Assembly (NCBI GenBank): GCA_032717465.1
Contig: CM064732.1
Span: 29,248,107-29,312,106 of the forward strand
Direction: 5' to 3'
Length of the DNA: 64,000 nucleotides
Source: Coenobita brevimanus
Lineage: Eukaryota > Arthropoda > Malacostraca > Decapoda > Coenobitidae
The translations under genes were made by a program, and so were the position numbers. The notes beneath the pieces were generated by a model that saw nothing but the letters and a program-made list of their open reading frames with translations, was not told the origin of the DNA and ran no database searches. Shown here piece by piece: positions 53,730-61,762 of this stretch; the stretch's first letter is position 1, and each line of letters starts with the position of its first letter.

Positions 53730-54317
53730 GTTTGTTTGTTGAATATTTTCCCCACAGCTCTGGTGGGGAACGGGCAAACAAAAGAGCCCGTCAGAGAACT
53801 GGCAGAAAATAGCTCTCCCTTGAAAGCATAGCTGGCCGGCACTAAGGCTGACGAGGAGGCGAACAAGAGCAGGGGAAGGTGCGGTGGTTAGGGCAAAACT
53901 GGCACATAAGACGATGGTCGAGGAGGGCAGGGCGGGACAGCGAAAGCACGGTGGGCGGCCAGGCGCCGATGGAGGGGGCGCCGACAAGTGCTGGACGTAA
54001 AACCGCCCCGACGCTGCCCTCAACCTCCTTGCCCTGGGTGGAAAAAGGGCGGTAAAGACTCGCCCAGCCCTGTAACAGATGGAGACCATGGAGAGAGGCC
54101 CGGACACGGTCGTAGGGAGGGCAGCCCCTGGTCCAGGTGGGCGAAGGGAGGAAAACGGCTCACTCGACCTCCGGGTGGGCGGGTCCTAGGCCAATGCCCT
54201 CCTGATGGATGTAACAGGCCAACTCTCCTCGGTGATGCTAAGGGGGGCTGGTCCCGCCGGGAACAGCGGTGGAGGTGTTGCCTCGGCGAGAGGTGGGCTG
54301 CGAGTGACCCAGGAGCC
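53730..54317. other. G+C-rich insert of unknown origin, 9-bp flanking repeat
   Basis: About 580 bases of high G+C in a much more A+T-rich setting. The exact 9-mer CCAGGAGCC flanks it (53721-53729, 54309-54317), and the same 9-mer occurs once at the equivalent site in Tigger 1 and Tigger 2, so it looks like a true insertion with target duplication. No terminal inverted repeat and no recognised protein in either direction. Confidence 0.55.
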
Positions 54318-54596
54318 AGGGACTTGTAAGTACCCAGAATGTTTAATATTGTATAAACTCACCTCTAAAACCTCATTTTATGGTTCTTTTGCATTTATTT
54401 CAGTCTTTTATGTCCCTTATTAGTGTGATTTGGGTCTTAAATAGGTGCAATGCATGTCCAGAGGGAGTTGTATAAGTGTTTCTCTGAGTTAGGGTCCATA
54501 AGTACAAGTCCAAAAGCTGGGGCCCAATAACCGGACAGGACCACTATCCAGACCTGCCTATGGCTCTATTACGTCGGATGTTGAGGGGATTACTGT

Positions 54597-55160
54597 ATTT
54601 TGTATCCTATGCACCCTATGTACTTCACATACATTCCTCAGCAGTCTGATCTTCACTGCTCTTACTCTTGACTTTTCATTTTTATGCCACACCACACTCA
54701 CATCCATATGTTAAAGTTGGCACTAACACTCATTCAAGTAAATCTCGTGCAACTGCAACACTAGAGCCTCCATTTCTTATCAAGGCCTTCATTGCACCAG
54801 CTACTTTCCTTCCTTGTGTCACTCTACTTTCCACTTCTTTTGCATATTTTCCTCTCTTTTCTATCACTGTACCCAGGTATTTGAACTTTCTCACCAATTC
54901 CAGTTTCTCCCCACTCACTGTAAAATCACACTGGGATTCACCTTCTCTCTCAATAACCATCACTTTACTTTTTTCTACAGTTACTCTCAAAGCATGACAC
55001 TCACAGACATCAGCAAAACTCTGCACTACCTACCAAGTTCTTGTCCGGTATTTGCAAGCAGTACTGCACGATCAGTATACAACAAATTTGAGATATTCCA
55101 TCCATCACCATTCATTACCAATGCCATCCCTCTCCCCATTACTCATGTTTTTACTCCTCT
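54597..55160 (-). mobile_element. RTE-type LINE family D, upstream part
   Basis: On the minus strand it encodes MQSFADVCECHALRVTVEKS, FKYLGTVIEKRGKYAKEVES and TQGRKVAGAMKALIRNGG, parallel to 1097-1480. 5' truncated near 55160 in TA repeats. It joins 52405-52919 across Tigger 3. Confidence 0.85.
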
Positions 55161-55171
55161 CATCACCACAT

Positions 55172-55173
<2 letters not shown>

Positions 55174-55215
<42 letters not shown>

Positions 55216-55242
55216 TATATGTATCTAATATACTATAGCAGT

Positions 55243-55284
<42 letters not shown>
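55174..55284. repeat. (TA)n and (GT)n microsatellites
   Basis: TA run 55174-55212, then a short spacer and a GT run about 55243-55284 bordering the CR1 element. Confidence 0.95.
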
Positions 55285-55285
<1 letters not shown>

Positions 55286-55315
55286 CTTACCTAATTGTAT
55301 CTTTACAGGAATGAG

Positions 55316-58243
55316 TCAAGCTCGTACTGTCCCGTGTCTTAAACCATATTTATCGTACATATCCTTAAATTTGTGAATTGTTTTGGCACACACTATTTCA
55401 TTCGGTAGTGCATTCCATTGATCAATTGCTCTGTTTGGGAAACTGAATTTCCTTATGTCTTTATCACCTCTCTTCTTATGCAGTTTTTTGCAGTGTCCTC
55501 TTGCTGATGCTTCTCCATATGTTAAGTAATTATTTATGTCTATTTTCTCCTTTCCTGATATGCACTTATATAGCATTATCATGTCACCTCTTTTCCTTCT
55601 CTCCTGCAGTGTTGGTAGATTCAGTTTATTTAGTCTTTCTTCGTAGCTTAGGTCCCTTAAGCTTGGTATCCATCTTGTAGCGGCCCTTTGAACTTTTTCA
55701 ATCTTGTCTATATGCTTTTTGAGATGAGGACTCCAGACTATTGATGCATATTCCAGGGTTGGTCTAATGAATGATGTTATTATCCTTCTTAGCATGTCTT
55801 CATTTATGTATGTGAATGCTATTCTCATATTTGCAAGCAGTGTATACATGTTCCGTACCTTCTCGCTGATGTGGTCAGCCGGAGATAGTCTGTTATTGAT
55901 AATCACACCTAGGTCTTTCTCTCTTTCTGATGTGTATAGGGTTTTATTTCCTAACTTATAATCCCAATCAGGTCTTTTTCCACTTTTACCAAACTTGATT
56001 ACATGACACTTGTCCAAATTGAATTCCATTTGCCATGTACTACTCCATTCATGATGTTTATTTAATTCTTCTTGTAGCTCCCTACAAGAGTCTGTCCTAG
56101 TAATTCTCCTTTGTATTTTTGCATCATCTGCAAACATATTCAGATAGCTCTCATTTCCAGTGTTACTGTTTATATCATTTATGTACACTAAAAACATGAT
56201 TGGTGCCAGCACCGAACCCTGTGGTACTCCACTAGTCACTTCTTTCCATGATGAGTAGTTTCCTCTTAGTACTGTCCTCATTTCTCTTTTTATGAAAAAG
56301 TCTTGCATCCAACAAAACAGTTTGCCTCGAATTCCTCCTTGATGGTACAGCTTCCATAAAAGTCTTTGGTGTGGTACTGTGTCAAAAGCTTTCTTGAAAT
56401 CTAAATAGATACTGTTCACCCATCCTTCCCTTTCCTGTATTGTGTTTGTTACTCTGTCATAGTAGCTCAACAGATTAGTAACACATGATTTTCCTTTTCT
56501 GAAACCAAACTGTCTTTCTGTTATCATACTGTGTTCTTCCAGATGATTTACCCAAGCTTTTCTTATAAGTTTTTCTAATACCTTGCTTACAACACTGGTC
56601 AGTGATACTGGTCGGTAGTTGAGAGGATTTTGTCTATTTCCTTTCTTGAATAAGGGGACTATATTTGCTTTTTTCCAAATATCAGGTAGTTTCCCTTGAC
56701 TCAAGGATTTCTTGAAAATTAAAAATAATGGTTTACTTAACTCCTTTGCACATTCTCGTAACACCCAACATGAAATTTCATCAGGACCACTTGCTTTTCC
56801 TCTGTCTAATCTACTTAACTCATCCTGTATTACTTTTTCTGCTATTTGTATATCTGGTAGTATGTGTGGACATGCGTGTTCCACATAGTCCCTCTCATAA
56901 TTTTTTTCTTCTGTAAAAACTAATTGGAAATTCTTATTTAGTGCTTCACAAATATCTTTCTCTTGTGTATAAGTGATTCCCTTGTCCGTAATGGATTGTA
57001 TTATATCTTTTACTTTGGTTCTGCTTCTGATATAGCTGTAAAACAGCTTTGGTTGATCACTACTTTTATTTATTATATCCTCCTCAAACTGTTTTTGGGC
57101 TTCCCTCCTTATTCTTGTATAGTCGTTTCTTGCCTGTTTGTAATTATTATACGCCCTTTCACTATTGTGTCTTTTGTATCTATTCCACAACAAATCTCTT
57201 CTTTCTTTTGATTTTTTACATTCTGTATTGAACCATTTCTGTATTTTCTTACCTGCTTCTTTGTGCTGTGGGATGTACTTCTGGTCTCCTATTTCATAAA
57301 ATTCACAAAAATTTTTATATACAGCATTTAAATCTTGTCCTCTAAGCTCATTTTCCCAATCAACTTCTAAGAAATAATTCTTTAGGTCTTGATAATTTCC
57401 CTTTTTATAGTTTAGGCTCTTTTTGTAACTGTCACTGCTGTTTACTATGTCATATGCTATCCTAAAGTTATAATTTAGTACTGCATGATCACTTTTGCCA
57501 AGTGGAGGGTGATATATTAAACTGTCAATGTCATTTTCTTGCCTAGTAAATATTAGATCTAGCACTGAAGGTACATCAAGTCCTCTTTTTCTAGTGGTTT
57601 CCCTCACATGTTGCGTTAAGAAAAACTCTTGTACGAGATCCAGGAGCTTTTGGTCCCAACAGCTTTCTTGGCTATTTATATCTAGAGTATTCCAATTTAT
57701 ATTTGTATTGAAGTCCCCAGTTAGTATAATTCTTTCCAATTTCTCTTCCATTTTATGTAGCAATGATCTTATACTCTGAATTGTACTCTCTGCCAGGTCC
57801 TCATATTCGTCTCTTTCCCATGTGTTTGATCTGGGTGGCATGTACAAATTGGCTACAATTACTTTACCTTCAGATGTGTCGATCTCTACTGCAATCAGTT
57901 CTACTTGTGATGGTATATCTAGGTTTATTTCCTTGACTTTTAGATTTTTCTTAGTTAGTATTATAATTCCTCCTCCTTTTTTTAAATTTCTGTCTCTTCT
58001 CCATATATTGTATTCCTCTAAGTTTAGTATGTCATTGGATATCCTTGGTGTTAATTTTGTCTCAGTTAGGCATATTATTTGTGGTTCATTTTCTCTGACA
58101 TAATCATTCATCTCTAGTAATTTAGATACCATTCCATCCACATTTGAGTACATCAACTTTATCATCTTGTTTATATACTTGTCATGACATGGTTCTACTA
58201 CCTTCCTCCTTTTTCTTCCATCCTGTTTGTGTACCACTTTCAT
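55316..58243 (-). CDS. CR1 ORF2 endonuclease/reverse transcriptase, intact, 975 residues
   Basis: The N-terminal endonuclease covers roughly residues 30-250: YSNVDGMVSKLLEM, CLTETKLTPR, IILTGDFNTNINWN, LDVPSVLDLIFTR and GKSDHAVLNY. A basic linker follows, then RT at about 450-730: KASGPDEISCWVL, NYRPVSLTSVVSKVLEKL, FGFRKGKSCVTNLL, YLDFKKAFDTVPHQRL, TSGVPQGSVLAPIMFLVYIN, NMFADDAKIQRRI. The C-terminal part has EYASIVWSPHLKKHIDKIEK and LNLPTLQERRKRGDM, typical of CR1. All catalytic residues are present. The start ATG overlaps the ORF1 stop as ATGA, suggesting coupled reinitiation. Confidence 0.95.
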   Translation of the reverse strand: MKVVHKQDGRKRRKVVEPCHDKYINKMIKLMYSNVDGMVSKLLEMNDYVRENEPQIICLTETKLTPRISNDILNLEEYNIWRRDRNLKKGGGIIILTKKNLKVKEINLDIPSQVELIAVEIDTSEGKVIVANLYMPPRSNTWERDEYEDLAESTIQSIRSLLHKMEEKLERIILTGDFNTNINWNTLDINSQESCWDQKLLDLVQEFFLTQHVRETTRKRGLDVPSVLDLIFTRQENDIDSLIYHPPLGKSDHAVLNYNFRIAYDIVNSSDSYKKSLNYKKGNYQDLKNYFLEVDWENELRGQDLNAVYKNFCEFYEIGDQKYIPQHKEAGKKIQKWFNTECKKSKERRDLLWNRYKRHNSERAYNNYKQARNDYTRIRREAQKQFEEDIINKSSDQPKLFYSYIRSRTKVKDIIQSITDKGITYTQEKDICEALNKNFQLVFTEEKNYERDYVEHACPHILPDIQIAEKVIQDELSRLDRGKASGPDEISCWVLRECAKELSKPLFLIFKKSLSQGKLPDIWKKANIVPLFKKGNRQNPLNYRPVSLTSVVSKVLEKLIRKAWVNHLEEHSMITERQFGFRKGKSCVTNLLSYYDRVTNTIQEREGWVNSIYLDFKKAFDTVPHQRLLWKLYHQGGIRGKLFCWMQDFFIKREMRTVLRGNYSSWKEVTSGVPQGSVLAPIMFLVYINDINSNTGNESYLNMFADDAKIQRRITRTDSCRELQEELNKHHEWSSTWQMEFNLDKCHVIKFGKSGKRPDWDYKLGNKTLYTSEREKDLGVIINNRLSPADHISEKVRNMYTLLANMRIAFTYINEDMLRRIITSFIRPTLEYASIVWSPHLKKHIDKIEKVQRAATRWIPSLRDLSYEERLNKLNLPTLQERRKRGDMIMLYKCISGKEKIDINNYLTYGEASARGHCKKLHKKRGDKDIRKFSFPNRAIDQWNALPNEIVCAKTIHKFKDMYDKYGLRHGTVRA

Positions 58244-59230
58244 ACCTGCAATCCTATTACTTTGTAAAAAAATTTCTTCTTCTCCTCTTCTGATCTTCCC
58301 TCATTTTTTGTTTTTGCTTCCTCCCTTTTCTCTTTCAGTAATTACAGTTCCTCTTGTGTTAGGCATCGGCATCTTTTTATCCATACATTTTTGAACTCCT
58401 CTTTTTCCATAAGATTCTTTGCATTTTTTAGTATCTCTTCCACAGTGTTTACACTCTGGAAAGTCACCTTTAGAGGTCTTGTCTTGCTTTTCTCGTATTT
58501 CCCTAACCTTTTGTGTTCCTCTATGTCTTTACTACAGATTTCCTCTGATACTTCTTTCAGTAAGCTCATTACATTTGCCATCTCCTTTTTGTCTCTAGTG
58601 ATCTTGTTTTTAATTTCTTCCTCTTCTATACCAGTGATTACTATTGATTTATTTATTTCTACTGAATCTCTGACTAACTTTGGATTGTTTTGGATTATTC
58701 TTTTCACTTCCTTTTTAATGCTTTTTTCCTCCGCCCTTGTTTCTTAGTCTTTCTTTACTTTCACCATTTCAGCATATGTGGTTTCTACATCATTTTTGTA
58801 GCTTTGCACAGCTTCATTCACCTGTTATCTTCTCCTCAATATCACTGCTCTGGTCCATAAGACTGCTTGCTTGTCTAATTGTCTCTGTGTCATTTTTTAA
58901 CTCTTCCATAACACTCTCGTGACTGACTATTGTACTTCCCATTTCACTCACTTTCTTCCTACGCGTACTCAATTCCACTGTTAGTTCACTGATGGTTGTG
59001 TCTTTCTTATTGGCCTCCCTTCCTAGTTTTTCTATCTCTTCCTTTTGCAAGTGCATTTGCTTCTTTATTTCATCAATTTCATTTTTGAAAGCCATTTCTA
59101 GTTTGTGTACACGTTCAACCAGTCTATTGTGAGTCTCCACTTCAACCAGTTCTTGGTAGAAATCATCATTTTGCTTTTTACTTTTATCCCTTTTCTTTTC
59201 CAAATTTGTTTTACTGAAGTATGTATCCAT
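58240..59230 (-). pseudogene. CR1 ORF1 (copy 3), coiled-coil protein, broken
   Basis: Starts MDTYFSKTNLEKKRDKSKKQ at 59230, then a coiled coil (VERVHKLEMAFKNEIDEIKK). Frame shifts near 58815; the continuation has stops near 58745 and at 58342-58344. The C-terminal region includes NKSIVITGIEEEEIKN and TRPLKVTFQSVNTVEEILKN, like the nucleic-acid-binding part of other CR1 ORF1s. It ends in TGA overlapping the ORF2 ATG. Loss of ORF1 beside an intact ORF2 means this copy would need ORF1 protein from elsewhere. Confidence 0.8.
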
Positions 59231-59518
59231 TTTGTAATACTAAATGAACAGAGTATATACTTACAGAGTATGTACACTTTCCCCGTGTTGCTGTAGTATA
59301 AACAAACCCAGCTGACTCAACGCATCGTGGTTCTTTGTTCTGTTTGAACCAGTCTTATTTAAACTTATTATTTCTTTTCCTTTTAATAATGAAAAATCAT
59401 TTAGTCTAACCTGGTACAAAGCTTGACTCATTCAAAGATACTAATTTAGGTATTGCCACTGGCCGTGTTGGTCTGGTATGGAGCGCTGGTGACGGACGTC
59501 TACCTCCTATGATTCCCT

Positions 59519-59520
<2 letters not shown>

Positions 59521-59572
<52 letters not shown>
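59521..59572. repeat. (GT)n microsatellite
   Basis: A GT run of about 26 units bordering the 5' end of CR1 copy 3. Confidence 0.98.
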
Positions 59573-59574
<2 letters not shown>

Positions 59575-60019
59575 TTTGGGCAGCTGAAACTACACATTCA
59601 AATCGCACCAAAATTGGCACAAATCGCAAAAAATTCGCTGATGTGAAAAAACTTGGTCCCATCACGATTGAAAATTTTTTACTATATTTAATGAGCGATC
59701 ACATTCTGACCAAAAAAATGGCGCTCCTGGCGCCCAGCATAGGGTCTCTGTAGAATTTTTTTAGCACAGGTAGAACTACAGTAAAGTATTTCGGACTTGC
59801 GTTCGGACAACTTGCTTCCATTCCTGAAGCTGCAAATAATACGATCAATTTCTTAGCTGCAAAAAATCCAAGTGACAACGTTACACTAGAACAGCACATA
59901 AACGCGAGGGCCCTCTGCAGGAGCAAGTGTGAGGGGCCCGAAGGGCCCCCTGTTGCGGGGGGGACACAATCTGGCCGCACTATGAGGTAGGACTACTACT
60001 CAGCGGCAGGTTGTGTTAG
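59573..60019. other. Segment without recognised gene, with a short perfect hairpin
   Basis: No coding motif. GGGGCCCGAAGGGCCCC at 59933-59949 forms a 7-bp stem with a 3-base loop. The right end merges into the 5' leader of RTE-E. Confidence 0.45.
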
Positions 60020-60744
60020 GAAGAATACTGCCCCCATATTCCCTGCGTGTCATAAAAGGCGACTAAAAGGGGCAGGGTGAGAGGGCTAGGGACCCCCTTC
60101 TCTGTTTGTTAGTTCCTATAAAGAGACAGGCCAGAGAAAGGGATGGGGGATGGAGTTATCCCAGTACCCTGAAGATTGGGTCTATGAATGTGCATGGATG
60201 TAGAACGATTGAGGCTGAAAGAGAGGAGACTAGAAGAATGTTTGTGAGAAGAAAGTTGGATGTGTGGGCTTTGAGTGAAACGAAGATGAAAGCAAAAGGG
60301 TGAGTCTATGTTTGGAAGTGTGAATGGAAGATCATCAGGTGCTGACAGAGGAAGGGCAAGAGAAGGTGTGGCCTTGTTAGTGAGTCCGGATGTACAGAAG
60401 TGTGATTGAATGGAAGGAGGTGTCATCGAGACTGATGTGGGTGAAAGCGAAATTTGAAAGTGAGATGTGGGTGTCTGTGAGTGCATATGGGCCTGGTAGT
60501 GAAAGGGATGACGAAGAGAGGGAGTCTTTCCGGAATAATGTTGATGAGTGTCTGCAGAGTTTTGGAGCGAATGTGAACGTGGTAATGATGGGAGATCTGA
60601 ATCCTAGAGTGGGAAATGTAGCAGTTGAAGGTGTAGTTGGTATGCATGGTGTGCCTGGAAGAAATGAAAATGGGGAACGAATGATAGGGATGTGTGTTGA
60701 GCAAGAGATGGTGATTGGAAATACTCTGTTTGAAACGGACTCCC
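60020..60744 (+). mobile_element. RTE-type LINE family E, endonuclease part
   Basis: It begins with AGAATACTGCCCCCATATTC and CCTGCGTGTCATAAAAGGCG, a leader shared with family A. It then encodes KIGSMNVHGCRTIEAEREET and WALSETKMKAKG, a frameshift near 60300, then SAYGPGSERDDEERES, VVMMGDLNPRVGNV and NENGERMIGMCVEQEMVIGN. Interrupted at about 60744 by another LINE; it resumes at 61763 with the rest of the endonuclease. Confidence 0.8.
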
Positions 60745-61762
60745 GTGGGAGTTGTTGTATGCTGATGATTTGGTGTTGATTGCAGAGAATGAAAGGGAGG
60801 CGGAGGAAAGGTTTAGGAAGTGGAGAGATGGTATGGGGCAAAAGGATTTAAGGGTAAATGCAGATAAAACAAAAGTGATAATATCTAGGGTTGGTGGCGG
60901 TACTGTCAAAGACGAGGGAGAGTGGCCATGTGCAGTTTGCCACAAGGGTGTGGGAAGTAATTCCATCTTGTGCGGTGTCTGTGATAAATGGGTGCATATG
61001 AGATGTAGTGGTATCAGAGGTAGACTGCGAGATAATGCTGATTTTATGTGTAAGGCGTGCCGGGGTGAGCAGGTGGAGATTGTCAGACGTGATAGGATTG
61101 AACTTGCTGGTGAATCTCTTGAGTGTGTGGAAGAGTTTTGTTATTTGGGAGACATGTTGTGTGCTGGAGGTGGGGCTGGAGCTAGCTCTGTGGCTAGGGT
61201 GAGAAGTGGTTGGAAGAAGTTCAGGGAGCTCTTGCCTCTCCTGACACTGAGAGGGCTCTCCCTACGTGCTAAGGGGTCTTTGTATGCAGCATGTGTTAGG
61301 AGTGTAATGCTGTATGGCAGTGAGACCTGGGCTGTGAAGGAGGAAGATATTCGCTGGCTCAGATGTACAGAAATTACAATGATTAGGTGGATGTGCAGTG
61401 CGTCCCTGCATCCAAGGCCTGGAGGGGCTGGGTTTAGAATGGAAGAGTTGAGAGGTAGGATGGGACTGGAGTGTATTGGTGTTGTGATGAGGAGAGGTAG
61501 ACTGAGATGGTTTGGACATGTGGAGAGGATGGGGGATGATAATTGGGTAAGGAAGGTGAGAAGTGTTAATATTGGGGGTGGGGTTATGAGGGGTAGACCG
61601 AGAAAGACATGGGACGAGGTCATTAAGTGTGACCTTAGGGTTATGGGATTGAACAGGGAGGCTGCAATGGATCATGCAGCGTGGAGAGCCGCCATTAGGT
61701 GACCAAGGCCGACACATACAAGCATGTTGGAGCCTTTAAAAACGAAACGAAACGAAACGAAA
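60745..61762 (+). mobile_element. PHD-finger LINE, 5'-truncated, inserted in RTE-E
   Basis: It starts inside the RT at ELLYADDLVLIAENE and ends with CCAAGGCCGACACATACAAG and a (GAAAC)n tail (about 61738-61762). The tail's last GAAAC equals the sequence just left of the insertion (TTTGAAAC), a likely short target duplication. The same 3' end lies in the 7459-7813 palindrome and at 29986-30192. Confidence 0.8.
60752..61702 (+). pseudogene. Reverse transcriptase C-terminal part with PHD-like finger
   Basis: A 316-codon open frame, lacking only the upstream RT half. It has LYADDLVLIAENEREAEERF with the catalytic aspartates, then a C4HC3 PHD-like finger at about residues 55-105 (WPCAVCHKGVG, LCGVCDKWVHMRCSGIRG, FMCKACRG). 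After it come CVEEFCYLGDMLCAGGG, VMLYGSETWAV, LRWFGHVERMGDD, MRGRPRKTWDEV and AWRAAIR at the end. A zinc finger placed between the RT palm and the YLG region is unusual; it may help bind template or target. It cannot act alone because the EN and RT N-terminus are missing. Confidence 0.85.

Larger units (their letters stand above)
52922..54595 (+). mobile_element. Tigger 3, non-autonomous, with two further inserts
   Basis: The left end is CAGTAATCCCTCTAATATCC, and the inverted right end is CAGTAATCCCCTCAACATCC. TA remains on the right; the left flank has lost the TA along with about eight bases of the LINE. It holds Tigger 5' and 3' non-coding sequence but no transposase. A hAT-like MITE (53144-53497) and a G+C-rich insert (53730-54317) lie inside. 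Confidence 0.85.
55286..59515 (-). mobile_element. CR1-type LINE copy 3, full length, young
   Basis: A 4.2-kb minus-strand LINE lying between two GT microsatellites (55243-55284 and 59521-59572), as expected if it inserted within one GT run. The 3' end on the minus strand is ACAATTAGGTAAGAA. It belongs to a family distinct from CR1 copies 1 and 2. ORF2 is uninterrupted. Confidence 0.9.

Noticed and set aside
53685..54329. Protein-coding gene in the G+C-rich insert (both strands have open frames)
   Set aside because: Open frames follow from high G+C and lack of TA-rich stops; no known domain and no splice context.
60106..61702. A chimeric LINE joining an RTE endonuclease to a PHD-containing reverse transcriptase
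   Set aside because: The missing part of the endonuclease resumes in frame at 61763 after a LINE 3' tail, so this is one element inserted in another and not a fusion gene.
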